DNA of 52,558 nt from Marinobacter daepoensis DSM 16072 (GCF_000421165.1 NZ_ATWI01000008.1:992605-1045162); one strand, 5' to 3'; positions 17,052 through 26,035 are shown, numbered from the stretch's first letter. Notes: generated from the letters alone by a model not told the origin. Program-made: numbers and translations.

Positions 17052-18113
17052 ATGAATCACTTTTCTCTACCACTCGTCTTGGCGCTGGTTGCCGTTGCCA
17101 CCAGCGCTGCGAGCCTTACTGTTGTGGTCCGTTCATGGGCCATTCGACGTAGTTTACTGGTTCACCCCTCAGAGCGTTGCTCTCACACCATTCCTACCCC
17201 ACACGGTGGCGGTATTGCCATCGCATTTGTGTCCATTTCCTTAGGTTTAATGTTTTCGGTGCTTGATTGGCTGCCAGATTACTCAATGTTGGCGTTTATG
17301 CTGCTTGGGTTGGCGATGGTTGCTCTCGGGGTCTGGGATGATTTTGGCGATGTATCTCCCAGGCTGCGCCTTTTGGCTCACTTTATTGTGGTGGGGTTTG
17401 GGATGGCTTCTATACCGTCGCTGCCCGTTCTCTCCATGTTTGGGGTTGAAGTGGACTCTTCGGCCACCTTTTTGATGTGGCCTCTGTTTGCAGTTTGCTG
17501 GGTTTGGCTTATCAATTTATACAACTTTATGGATGGCATAGACGGTCTTGCGGCCTTGCAAGCACTGATGTTATTCGCAGGTATGGCGTTCAACTTTTGG
17601 TATATGGGGCAGGTGAATTGGTCGTGGATCTGCCTTTTTATGTTGGCAGCTGTGCTGGGCTTTACGCTTTTGAATTGGCCGCCCGCAAAGATTTTTATGG
17701 GTGACGGGGGTAGTGGGTTCTTAGGGTTTGTTATTGGCTTTATGATGTTGTTGTCCGCTTCGCTTACGCATGTGAGTATGTGGAGTTGGATTATTTTGCT
17801 TACGTTGTTTATCTCCGATGCAACAACTACTCTATTTATTCGTTTGATCACGGGTCAGAATATTATGAAGGCCCACCGTTTACACGCGTATCAAAAGCTG
17901 ACGGACCGATTTGGAAGTCATAAAAAGGTGACGCTTGGTTTCGGTGTTGTCATGTTGGTTGTTCTTCTCCCGTGCTCGATAGTTGCCAATGTATACCCGC
18001 ATTCGGGGCCGTTTGTGTTTGGTAGCCTGTTTCTGGTCTTTTCTGGCGTGGCCGGGTGGCTTGTTGGGGCGGGTCGACTCTCTGGTACTGGCAACGTTGG
18101 GTCTTATGACTAA
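17052..18113 (+). CDS. wbpL: WbpL/WecA-like phospho-sugar transferase
   Basis: A 353-residue polytopic enzyme of the MraY/WecA superfamily with about ten membrane helices. Family motifs are visible: HTIPTPHGGGIA, the Asp-Asp pair in GVWDDFGD, NLYNFMDGIDGLA, FMGDGGSGFLGF and the HRLHAYQKL histidine loop. It would transfer HexNAc-phosphate (QuiNAc/FucNAc/GlcNAc type in WbpL) to undecaprenyl phosphate to start chain assembly. ATG at 17052 is used rather than an upstream non-ATG start. It overlaps the following reductase gene by 8 bases. Confidence 0.88.
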   Translation: MNHFSLPLVLALVAVATSAASLTVVVRSWAIRRSLLVHPSERCSHTIPTPHGGGIAIAFVSISLGLMFSVLDWLPDYSMLAFMLLGLAMVALGVWDDFGDVSPRLRLLAHFIVVGFGMASIPSLPVLSMFGVEVDSSATFLMWPLFAVCWVWLINLYNFMDGIDGLAALQALMLFAGMAFNFWYMGQVNWSWICLFMLAAVLGFTLLNWPPAKIFMGDGGSGFLGFVIGFMMLLSASLTHVSMWSWIILLTLFISDATTTLFIRLITGQNIMKAHRLHAYQKLTDRFGSHKKVTLGFGVVMLVVLLPCSIVANVYPHSGPFVFGSLFLVFSGVAGWLVGAGRLSGTGNVGSYD

Positions 18114-19062
18114 AACTGTTGCAGTAACTGGCGCCAGTGGTTTTGTTGGGAGCGAGGTCTGTCGTCTTCTGCGTGTAACTGGAGTAGATGTACGGGGGTT
18201 CTTCGGAAGGCGTTCTGTTGCGTCTGAACCCGGAGAGCTAAGCTTGGATTTGTTAGCCGCCCGCAAACAATGGGAAGCTGCGCTTCGTGATGTTGATGTG
18301 GTTGTTCATCTTGCGGCTCTCACTCACGATAGAGTGGGCGAGGGCGGATATGAAGAGATCTATGCCGTTAACGTTAAGGGCACTGAGAACCTTGTCCAGG
18401 CTGCGGTCTCAGCCGGTGTGAAGCGTTTCGTGTTCATGAGCTCCATCAAAGTAAATGGAGAACATACCCCTGAGGGCAGCGCGTTTAGGGTGTCCGACGC
18501 GCCCCGGCCATCGTCCGACTACGGCAGCACGAAGCTGGAAGCGGAACGTCGTGTTTCAAGAATTTGCCAGGACTCTGGTGTTGACTGGGTCGTTGTTCGG
18601 GCGCCGCTTGTTTGTGGCCCTGGTGTAAAGGGGAATCTTGCAGATCTGGCGCGATGGATCGTGCGGGGCTGGCCACTTCCATTGGGTGCCATTGAGAATA
18701 AGCGTTCCATGGTTTCGGTGGCTGATTTGTCCGATCTTCTTTGCAAATGCGTTTTCGCAAAAGATAACCTGGCGACCGTACTCCTGGCGGCTGATGACTC
18801 TGTTGTTTCTACCTCTGACATTTGTCGTTGGATGTTTTCAGAGGTCAAGAGTTCTTCCTGGCTCTTGCCTGTTCCGGCATTCCTGCTCTCTTTATTGTTT
18901 CGCTTGGCGGGGCGCTCAGAGTTACGTGCGAAGCTCCTGGGATCTCTGGTTGTAGATAATACCGTTGCCAAGCAAAAGTTGGCTTGGTGCCCCGAGAAGG
19001 GTGTGGAGCAAGCTGTTCGAGCCATGGCTTCTGAGGTGCAATCTTCGATGGAGAAGAAATGA
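18106..19062 (+). CDS. NAD-dependent sugar epimerase/reductase (WbpV/QuiC-like)
   Basis: A 318-residue extended SDR: GASGFVGSEVCRLL NAD(P) motif near residue 10, SSIKVNGE serine region, DYGSTKLEAE with the YxxxK pair. Gene order dehydratase - initiating transferase - this protein contains the same three functions as wbpV-wbpL-wbpM in Pseudomonas O6, where WbpV reduces the 4-keto intermediate to UDP-QuiNAc. The start is the ATG at 18106 inside the end of the previous gene (8-base overlap); a longer upstream frame runs through that gene and is rejected. Reductase versus epimerase cannot be separated by eye. Confidence 0.78.
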   Translation: MTKTVAVTGASGFVGSEVCRLLRVTGVDVRGFFGRRSVASEPGELSLDLLAARKQWEAALRDVDVVVHLAALTHDRVGEGGYEEIYAVNVKGTENLVQAAVSAGVKRFVFMSSIKVNGEHTPEGSAFRVSDAPRPSSDYGSTKLEAERRVSRICQDSGVDWVVVRAPLVCGPGVKGNLADLARWIVRGWPLPLGAIENKRSMVSVADLSDLLCKCVFAKDNLATVLLAADDSVVSTSDICRWMFSEVKSSSWLLPVPAFLLSLLFRLAGRSELRAKLLGSLVVDNTVAKQKLAWCPEKGVEQAVRAMASEVQSSMEKK

Positions 19063-19865
19063 CCGGGATCATCCGCACATGTTCATTCTCATTTCGATTG
19101 CTGGCGCTTTGTGGCTGGAACTTGAAGGTGTTGGTGGCGTTTGGGCTTCTTTTTCTAGCGTTAAGTCCCGTCATTGAACTCTATTTAGTAAAGCTTTTGG
19201 CAGACTTTATTCTGAGCGCTGGGGAAGTGCTGTCAGACACAGAGAAAATGTTCTCTGTTGTACAGATAGTTTTCCTTCTTGTGCTGGTCTATGCCCTGAG
19301 GTACTTGGTGAAGGTGGGGCGTGTATCCTTTATCAATCATTTAATGAATGCTCTGCATGGTCGAGCTGGTTCTGTGCCGGCGTGGCTTCGCGCAGTTCTG
19401 ATTGAACAAGTACAGATTATTGCCATTCTTGTTCAGCTGTTGGCGATGGGTAGCGCGTGCTTTTATATCAGCCCTTTTCTTGGTGTGTCGTTCTGCGTGG
19501 CATTCATATTGTTTTATTTGGTTTCAAATCGTCTTTTCCTGAAGCAATGGTGCATTCAAAAAAAGTTGCGGTTTAACAAGGTTGCTACCAGTCATGAGGT
19601 TGGTAACCATCGGGTTTATCAGAGGGTGCGTGCTCAGGAATTGTCCTCGGCGTTTGGAAGTTTTACCGCAGCGTTGTTGTTCTCCTGTTTGCTTGGTCTT
19701 GTGGCGATGGATGCCCTGGTTCCTGTCTCAGCTCTGGTAGGCTTATTTTTGGTGCGGCTCTACAACGTAACGTTAGGTATGTTTTGCGGGTCAGCAATGA
19801 GAATGGCGCGCGCGCTTGCCTACGTAGAGCTTCCGAATATTCTGGATTCTGTTAAGGGTCGGTAG
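19059..19865 (+). CDS. Membrane protein resembling an ABC-exporter transmembrane domain without an ATPase
   Basis: A 268-residue membrane protein with about six helices spaced as in ABC exporters: two helices (residues ~24-50 and ~67-92), a cytoplasmic stretch, two helices close together (~120-165), a polar stretch (HEVGNHRVYQRVRAQELS) and a last pair (~203-245). The tail AMRMARALAYVELPNILDS resembles the segment joining exporter membrane domain and nucleotide-binding domain, but the gene ends there. No Walker A or signature motif exists here or next door. It overlaps the reductase by ATGA and is 3 bases from the fusion gene. It could be a degenerate exporter half or a scaffold. Role unknown. 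Confidence 0.6.
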   Translation: MTGIIRTCSFSFRLLALCGWNLKVLVAFGLLFLALSPVIELYLVKLLADFILSAGEVLSDTEKMFSVVQIVFLLVLVYALRYLVKVGRVSFINHLMNALHGRAGSVPAWLRAVLIEQVQIIAILVQLLAMGSACFYISPFLGVSFCVAFILFYLVSNRLFLKQWCIQKKLRFNKVATSHEVGNHRVYQRVRAQELSSAFGSFTAALLFSCLLGLVAMDALVPVSALVGLFLVRLYNVTLGMFCGSAMRMARALAYVELPNILDSVKGR

Positions 19866-19868
19866 TTA

Positions 19869-21611
19869 ATGAACAAAGATATTCTCATTTATTCATTCCA
19901 TACCAATGATGATTATTATACGGGTAAGGCCAATCAACTAAAGGCAAGGCTGGATGCTTTGGGCCTACCGTACAGAATTGATGGCATTGATATTCCTGAA
20001 GGTAAAGAGTGGCCGGACATTTGCCGCGAAAAGATCGGAATGATCAAAAAGGTATGTGATGAGAATCCAGACAAAAAGGTGTTTTGGATAGATGTTGACT
20101 GCTATTTGATTGACCTCCCGGATTATGTCGCAGAGTTTTCAGCCGACATTATTGGTTTTCAACGGGGATTTTCAACCCCGGATATGATTGGCTACGCTGG
20201 CCGGTCCCGTTTTTGGGAGCCCTGTTTCTGGGGGATTAATACATCCAGAGCGGCTAGGGAGTTTATCGATGACGCACACGCCGCTGAACAGGCCTTTAGT
20301 GATCGGGCCACAGACGACTATTTCTTTGAGGAGTCTTGGAGAAAGAATGGATCGGGTATGAGTTTTCAGATCATTCCCTCTATTACGGCAGCGCGAACTG
20401 AAGAAGCCGTAGTCGCAGAAACTTTTTTTGTTTTTGGGGCGAGCGGGAATGTGGCTAAATTCAAAGGCAAGGTATCTCAGCACAGCAGTCTTTTGCCGGA
20501 ATCCGCTGTGCCTATTAATGCCAGGGTGAAGCGGCGACTCAAAGAAGTCGGGGCTGTCGTTGTACCTGAGCGATTCAAACCGTTTGTGAAACGGGCCCTT
20601 GGAGCTCTGAAGGCCCGTTCGATGTCGCAAAATGTGACTGTATTGACAGAAAAGTCGTTAAGGATTCAGGTCATTAAGGCTGCAAAAGAAGGCAATGCTT
20701 CGCGATTGGACTCGCTGGGAAGGTTTGCAGATAAAGGATCGGGATCCGGTCAGCGAGAGAAAACCATCTATCTGGGTAAGTCGATGTGCGCCTATCGCTA
20801 CTCTGCTCAGAATGAGGTAGATGCGGACCCTCTGAAACTAGGCTGGTGGATTGATCCAGCACCCGGTAACTTTGGCGACTGGCTTGCCCCATATATTTTC
20901 AGAGAGTTGACAGGCCGTGGCGTTGAGTATGTTAATCCCAGGCGGGGAAGCTCGGAGTATCACTATCTGGCGGTAGGCTCCATTGGTAAGTTTGCAACGC
21001 CGACATCCATTCTGATGGGAGTTGGGGTTAGTCGGAAAGATGCGGTGGTGAATCCGGAAGCGCGTATCCTGAGTTTGCGAGGTCCCCGAACTGGTGCCGT
21101 TGTTAAAGCATCTGGTGGGGAGGATCCAGAGATCTATGGTGACCCGGCGATTCTACTGCCCCGCATTTTTACACCTGGCGCCACAACAAAGTCCGGTAAA
21201 GTCGGGCTAATAAGGCATTTTACTCACTTGGGTATTGATCTGAAGCTGCCTTCATACATGGAGGAAATTAGTATTTTTGCTTCGTCTCCGAAGGATGTAG
21301 AGGCGTTTATTGCCAAGTTGCACGAATTTGACTACGTGATCTCAAGCGCAATGCACGGGTTTATTGTTTGCCAGGCGTACGGCATCCCCTGTGCCTTGGT
21401 TTCTTTTAAAGGCGGTGAAAGTTTCGTTCATGGTGATGGGATGAAATACAAGGACTATTTTGAGGGGGTTGGGCTTGCGCCGCGAAGTCCGGATGTTATT
21501 CCAACGGATCTCTGCAGTCTTGAGCTGCAAAACTTGGTTTCGAAGGATGCGATCTCTTCTGAGCGGGTTGATATTCTTTTGGATATGTATAGAACCGAGT
21601 TAAGCAGGTAA
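19869..21611 (+). CDS. Fusion: GT-A-type glycosyltransferase domain + polysaccharide pyruvyltransferase domain
   Basis: A 580-residue two-domain protein. Residues ~1-215 look like a GT-A sugar-nucleotide transferase with a DVD metal motif at residues 75-77 (VFWIDVDCYLIDLP) and ATDDYFFEESW further on. Residues ~320-560 look like a polysaccharide pyruvyltransferase domain: WWIDPAPGNFGDWLAPYI, SLRGPRTGAVV, YGDPAILLPR and ISSAMHGFIVCQAYGIPC. The first half would add a sugar and the second would place a pyruvate ketal from phosphoenolpyruvate on it. A homologous pyruvyltransferase alone follows. Family assignments are by motif; acceptor and donor are unknown. Confidence 0.72.
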   Translation: MNKDILIYSFHTNDDYYTGKANQLKARLDALGLPYRIDGIDIPEGKEWPDICREKIGMIKKVCDENPDKKVFWIDVDCYLIDLPDYVAEFSADIIGFQRGFSTPDMIGYAGRSRFWEPCFWGINTSRAAREFIDDAHAAEQAFSDRATDDYFFEESWRKNGSGMSFQIIPSITAARTEEAVVAETFFVFGASGNVAKFKGKVSQHSSLLPESAVPINARVKRRLKEVGAVVVPERFKPFVKRALGALKARSMSQNVTVLTEKSLRIQVIKAAKEGNASRLDSLGRFADKGSGSGQREKTIYLGKSMCAYRYSAQNEVDADPLKLGWWIDPAPGNFGDWLAPYIFRELTGRGVEYVNPRRGSSEYHYLAVGSIGKFATPTSILMGVGVSRKDAVVNPEARILSLRGPRTGAVVKASGGEDPEIYGDPAILLPRIFTPGATTKSGKVGLIRHFTHLGIDLKLPSYMEEISIFASSPKDVEAFIAKLHEFDYVISSAMHGFIVCQAYGIPCALVSFKGGESFVHGDGMKYKDYFEGVGLAPRSPDVIPTDLCSLELQNLVSKDAISSERVDILLDMYRTELSR

Positions 21612-21617
21612 GCGGGC

Positions 21618-22454
21618 GTGCTGTTCAGGTTTGGAGCGCGAGGTGCACTGTCCTTTCCCAAGGCATTTTTGAGAGAGCAGTCTCTGAAAGCGTCGGGAAA
21701 GGCAGTTATTCCTATGTACTGGTTTTTCGCCGTACGCAACTGGGGCGACTTGGTTGGCCCGTATATTGTTGAGCGTATAACCGGAGCAACGCCTGTACCC
21801 GCATACTCAGAAAAGGCTGCTCACCTGATTACGGTAGGCAGTATTCTGTCCCGTAGCACGGCTTCCTCGGTTGTATGGGGCTCCGGATTCATTTCTAGTG
21901 CTGACTCTTTGCAGGCCGTACCTGCTAAAATCTCTGCCGTTCGGGGTAGGTATTCAAGTGAAAGCCTGGATCGCTCAGGTGTCGAGCCCCCCGACGTGTT
22001 GGGTGATCCGGCGATGTTAATGCCGCGCTTCTACCAACCATCCGAACAGCGACGGCAGTACCGCGTTGGAATTGTCCCGCACTATACAGACCTGCCTTTG
22101 TTTAAGGGCGTCACCCTGCCAGGTGATGTAGCCTTGATTGATATCAGGCAAGATGTTGAACCTTTTATCGATGAGCTTCTTACCTGTGAGACAATTCTGT
22201 CGTCGTCTCTGCATGGGCTCATCGCTGCAGATGCCTACGGCATTCCAAACCACTGGGTTGAGTTTTCTGGGAACCTTGTTGGAAGCGGGTTCAAGTTTAA
22301 TGACTACTATTCGTCACTCGATGAACCAGATGCGTATCCCGAAACTGTTCTGGAATTAGCTAATGCTGACTGGCTGGGGTTGGCGAGCCTGGCGTCACTG
22401 CATAAAGGCTATGCGATGGGCGAAGCTCTGCTTGAGGCGTTTCCCTGGAAATGA
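21618..22454 (+). CDS. Polysaccharide pyruvyltransferase family protein
   Basis: A 278-residue protein whose segments line up with the C-terminal half of the preceding fusion: VRNWGDLVGPYIVERITG, ISAVRGRYSSESL, VLGDPAMLMPRFY and LSSSLHGLIAADAYGIPNHW (the SxxHG motif). The family puts pyruvate ketals on exopolysaccharide sugars, using phosphoenolpyruvate, giving the polymer negative charge. GTG start at 21618, six bases after the fusion's stop. Two adjacent members suggest either two pyruvylation sites or a paired complex. It overlaps the next gene by ATGA. Confidence 0.75.
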   Translation: MLFRFGARGALSFPKAFLREQSLKASGKAVIPMYWFFAVRNWGDLVGPYIVERITGATPVPAYSEKAAHLITVGSILSRSTASSVVWGSGFISSADSLQAVPAKISAVRGRYSSESLDRSGVEPPDVLGDPAMLMPRFYQPSEQRRQYRVGIVPHYTDLPLFKGVTLPGDVALIDIRQDVEPFIDELLTCETILSSSLHGLIAADAYGIPNHWVEFSGNLVGSGFKFNDYYSSLDEPDAYPETVLELANADWLGLASLASLHKGYAMGEALLEAFPWK

Positions 22455-23398
22455 GTACGTTTACCAGACAAGTAGACTGTTCGGTCGTCATACCTGTGTA
22501 CAATAAAGAAGCTACGGTCGTGCGAGCAATTGAGTCGGTTTTGGCCCAGACTGTTTGCCCGCGCGAAGTTATCGTGGTTAACGACGCGTCGACAGATTCC
22601 ACGAAGCAGGTACTCGAAGGTCTGAGCCATATAGAAAACTTGAAGGTCGTGCATTTGCCCAGGAATACTGGTGTTTCATCGGCCAGAAACCTGGGGGTGG
22701 ATATAGCGTCTGCCCAGTGGGTTGCTTTTTTGGATGCGGATGATTTTTGGGAAGTCGGCTTCCTGTCCGAATGCTGTCAGTGCACAAGTGCCGGGGTGAG
22801 TATTGTTGGTACAGCATATAGTTATTTGGCGAAGAGCGGCTGTATTGCTGGTCGGTTTCCTTTAGCTGACACTATTGTGAGCCCGGTTAATGACTATTTC
22901 ATGTGGGCGGTTAGCGGTGATCTTCCCTTTACTGCTTCTTCTGTTGTCGTGCATCGAGAGAGGTTTGTGCAATTCGGGGGCTTTCCTCCTGAATTGAGCA
23001 TGGGGGAGGACCAAGTCGTGTGGTTGGGGCTTCTGAAGGTGGGGAGTGGTGTATTTATTGATAAACCGCTGGCAAGCTATGATTTGACGAGTTCATCTGC
23101 TGTTTCTGGTTTAACCCATCGTTTGTCAGATCCTGTGTACCTGGATTATATGCTTGGCCTTGGGGCTGAATCTAACCACTTGAAACGTTATGTTACGCGT
23201 GTGATGCGTGGTAGTTTAGCGTATCAATGCGCCTACAAATCCGGACTTGGAGTCCGTTCCTCCCTTGCTAATCCTAAAGCTCGATATTTGAATCGAGTGG
23301 AGTTTTTGTTTTTTTATTTAGCTTCCTGGCTTCCTGGCTTTGTCCGGTTTCCTATCCTTCGTCATCTGATTAAGACGCTGAATCAAAAATGGGCCTAG
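22451..23398 (+). CDS. GT2 family glycosyltransferase
   Basis: A 315-residue GT-A enzyme with the classical family-2 N-terminus: CSVVIPVYNKEATVVRAIES, EVIVVNDASTDSTKQVL and GVSSARNLGVDIASAQWVAF followed by LDADDFW, which carries the metal-binding DxD. The segment FPPELSMGEDQVVWL supplies the ED base region. It adds one residue to the lipid-linked repeat unit. Its start overlaps the previous stop by ATGA and its end overlaps the next gene by 10 bases, so the last part of the operon is tightly packed. Confidence 0.87.
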   Translation: MSTFTRQVDCSVVIPVYNKEATVVRAIESVLAQTVCPREVIVVNDASTDSTKQVLEGLSHIENLKVVHLPRNTGVSSARNLGVDIASAQWVAFLDADDFWEVGFLSECCQCTSAGVSIVGTAYSYLAKSGCIAGRFPLADTIVSPVNDYFMWAVSGDLPFTASSVVVHRERFVQFGGFPPELSMGEDQVVWLGLLKVGSGVFIDKPLASYDLTSSSAVSGLTHRLSDPVYLDYMLGLGAESNHLKRYVTRVMRGSLAYQCAYKSGLGVRSSLANPKARYLNRVEFLFFYLASWLPGFVRFPILRHLIKTLNQKWA

Positions 23399-24555
23399 CC
23401 AATTCTGCGCCAAAAATAGTGTTTGTGGTGAATGTCGCTTGGTACTTCCGGTTGCATTGGCTCGAGAGGGCTTTGGCGGCAAAGGCTGAAGGGCTTCAAG
23501 TCTACGTGGTTTCCCAGTCGGACTGTGAGCATGAAGACCGGGAATTCTTTGAGTGCCAGGGCCTTCATTGGGTGCACTGGCCGGTTTCTCGGTTTTCGAT
23601 AGCTCCATCGTTCCTGAAACGAGAATATCAGTCATTGAAAGCGATTCTTGATCAGATCCAGCCTGATATCGTTCACTCGATTACGATCAAACCAAACCTG
23701 CTCTGTGGCATTCATGCTCTGAGTCATCATCCCGAATGCAGGTATGTGCAGACTTTCCCGGGGATGGGCAGCGTTCTGTCTGGTAAATCGATAACGGGTT
23801 CTGTAAAGCGGGTGTTGGCGACCGCTGCTCTAAGGCTGGCGTGTAGAGACGTCGATTGGGTGACATTTGAAAATAATGAAGATGCCGGTTATTTCAAACG
23901 ATGGATATCTCATTCCGATACAAGAAGTCTTGTTTCTCTGGGAGCCGGAGTGGATCTACAGCGGTTTCGATATACTGAGAATACCAAAGAGACTGATGAA
24001 CCGTTGAGGATATTGCATGCTGCCCGTTTGTTGAAGGCGAAGGGTTTGCCTCCTCTCGTCGAAGCGGTCAATGCGCTGAAGGAGCGGGGGGTGAGGGTAG
24101 AGTTATCAGTTGCTGGCATTCCTGAGCCTGAGTCTGAAGGCGCAATCAGTGAAGATTGGATAAAGGAGCAGCACTCTCTCGGGCGTTTGAGATATCTAGG
24201 GCAAGTGAGTGATATGGTCAGTGTTATTGCCGGGCACCACGTTGTAGCTTTGCCCACGACCTATGGTGAAGGTATCCCTCGTATTCTTATCGAAGCAGCT
24301 GCGATGGGGCGTTGTATTGTTGCAACGGATGTTTCCGGGTGCCGGGAACTGATAGAAGATTCCAAGACGGGCTTGCTTCTGAAGAATTCAAAGTCGGGTA
24401 CCATAGCTAATAGGCTTAAGGTGTTGATAGAAACACCGGAATGCCTCTCGAATATCGGTGTTCAGGCCCGTGAAAAGGTGGAGAGTGGTTTTGACAAGGT
24501 AACCGTTGTTGAGCAGTTTCTTAGTATTTACCGAGTGTTGGTAAGAAGAAGCTGA
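23389..24555 (+). CDS. GT4 glycosyltransferase
   Basis: A 388-residue GT-B enzyme. The N-terminal acceptor half has VNVAWYFRLHWLERALAAKA and IVHSITIKPNLLCGIHAL; the donor half has LRILHAARLLKAKGLPPLVE and LPTTYGEGIPRILIEAAAMG, the E-x7-E sugar-nucleotide motif. It is similar in layout to the PglA-like gene at 11136, so these two are probably paralogous in type but not recent copies. ATG at 23389 lies within the end of the previous gene. It is the last transferase in the cluster. Confidence 0.84.
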   Translation: MGLANSAPKIVFVVNVAWYFRLHWLERALAAKAEGLQVYVVSQSDCEHEDREFFECQGLHWVHWPVSRFSIAPSFLKREYQSLKAILDQIQPDIVHSITIKPNLLCGIHALSHHPECRYVQTFPGMGSVLSGKSITGSVKRVLATAALRLACRDVDWVTFENNEDAGYFKRWISHSDTRSLVSLGAGVDLQRFRYTENTKETDEPLRILHAARLLKAKGLPPLVEAVNALKERGVRVELSVAGIPEPESEGAISEDWIKEQHSLGRLRYLGQVSDMVSVIAGHHVVALPTTYGEGIPRILIEAAAMGRCIVATDVSGCRELIEDSKTGLLLKNSKSGTIANRLKVLIETPECLSNIGVQAREKVESGFDKVTVVEQFLSIYRVLVRRS

Positions 24556-24613
24556 TGATTTCAAATAACGTTTGTCACAGAACTTTTGTGGTTTTACATG
24601 GAGTGTATGACCA

Positions 24614-26035
24614 TTGACTGAGATTACACATCATGGCGCCGTCAATGGTGTCACCGGCTCCTGTCATGAACTCCGAACGGCAGATTTCGGCATTCTGATC
24701 GATTGCGGACTTTTCCAGGGACAGGAAAAGGGCCGGGTTTCCTCTGCCGCAGATCTGGTGATTGATTTCCCTATTGATCATATCCGGGCACTTGTGGTGA
24801 CTCACGTTCACATTGATCACGTTGGGCGGATTCCCTATTTGTTGGGTGCCGGGTTTGATGGGCCAATTGTCTGCTCTGAACCCTCAGCCATCATGCTGCC
24901 GGAAATTCTCGAAGACGCTTTGAAAATCGGCTTTACCCGGGATCGTGCTTTGATTAACCGGGTATTGGATCGCATTCGCAGCCAACTGGTGCCGCTGCCC
25001 TATGGCCAGTGGCATGAAGTGGTTGCCGGGGGCGATGCTGCACTGAAAGTCAGGTTGCAAAGAGCGGGGCATATTCTGGGCTCTGCATACGTAGAGTGTG
25101 ATGTTCAGGGAGCGTGTAAAACCGAGCGCATTGTATTTAGCGGAGACCTGGGGGCGCCACATTCTCCATTGCTGCCAGAGCCGGCATCACCTGAAAAGGC
25201 GGATCGCCTGATTATTGAAAGCACCTACGGCGATAGAAATCATGAAGGCCGCGAGAGTCGCCGGTATCGATTGAAGTCCGTTCTTGAGCATGCGCTGGAA
25301 GATGGTGGCACGGTGCTGATTCCGGCGTTCAGCATTGGCCGAACACAGGACTTGCTATACGAGATTGAAGGGCTGATTGCTGAGTTTGGTGAAGCTGAAA
25401 TTCCCCAATTGGACGAAACTCGTTTGTCTGGTGCGCTCCGGTGGCAGGATCTGGAAATTGTAGTGGACTCTCCAATGGCAGCAGAGTTTACCCGCATCTA
25501 TCGCGACCTGAAGCCTTTTTGGGATGACGAGGCTCGCGAAAGGGTCAATGCGGGAAGGCATCCTTTATCCTTTGAGCAGTTAACCGTCATTAATTCCCAT
25601 GAAGATCACCTGAATGCAGTGGATTATCTGGTTCGCTCTCGTCGGCCTTGTGTGGTGATAGCGGGTTCCGGTATGTGTGCGGGTGGTCGCGTGGTTAATT
25701 ACCTAAAGGCTATGTTGGGAGACTCGCGAAATGACGTGCTGTTTGTTGGTTATCAAGCAGTTGGCACGCCAGGTCGGAACATTCTTGAACATGGTCCTCG
25801 CGGCGGTTGGGTAGAGTTAGACGGTGAACGCTACGATATCCGTGCCAGAGTCCATACGGTCGGAGGCTATTCAGCTCATGCTGACCAGGGCGATCTGTTG
25901 CGGTTTATTGGTGGCATTCCGGAGACGCCTCACGAGATTCGAATCGTTCATGGGGATAAATCGGCGAAGCAGTCTTTCAGACAAGCTCTGGAGTCAATAG
26001 CTCCGGATTCTGATATTCTGATTCCCATTGAATAA
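24614..26035 (+). CDS. MBL-fold beta-CASP hydrolase (RNA-processing exonuclease-like)
   Basis: A 473-residue protein. The metallo-beta-lactamase signature THVHIDHVG is at residues 63-71 (HxHxDH, His64, His66, Asp68, His69). A beta-CASP cap follows (STYGDRNHEGRESR, later PAFSIGRTQDLLYEIEGLI), then GSGMCAGGRVVNYL, VGGYSAHADQGDL and the C-terminal RMMBL-type VHGDKSAKQSF. This is the domain order of CPSF73/YSH1-like nucleases that cut or trim RNA. It is unusual between polysaccharide genes; either transcribed by read-through or an independent gene. TTG start at 24614 behind GGAG at 24599-24602. Confidence 0.85.
   Translation: MTEITHHGAVNGVTGSCHELRTADFGILIDCGLFQGQEKGRVSSAADLVIDFPIDHIRALVVTHVHIDHVGRIPYLLGAGFDGPIVCSEPSAIMLPEILEDALKIGFTRDRALINRVLDRIRSQLVPLPYGQWHEVVAGGDAALKVRLQRAGHILGSAYVECDVQGACKTERIVFSGDLGAPHSPLLPEPASPEKADRLIIESTYGDRNHEGRESRRYRLKSVLEHALEDGGTVLIPAFSIGRTQDLLYEIEGLIAEFGEAEIPQLDETRLSGALRWQDLEIVVDSPMAAEFTRIYRDLKPFWDDEARERVNAGRHPLSFEQLTVINSHEDHLNAVDYLVRSRRPCVVIAGSGMCAGGRVVNYLKAMLGDSRNDVLFVGYQAVGTPGRNILEHGPRGGWVELDGERYDIRARVHTVGGYSAHADQGDLLRFIGGIPETPHEIRIVHGDKSAKQSFRQALESIAPDSDILIPIE

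Noticed and set aside
17983..18105. Upstream extension of the WbpV-like gene
   Set aside because: It would overlap the WbpL-like gene by over 120 bases; the Rossmann fold begins right at ATG 18106.
23325..23342. Tandem CTTCCTGG repeat near the end of the GT2 gene
   Set aside because: Only two units; in frame and too short to suggest phase variation.
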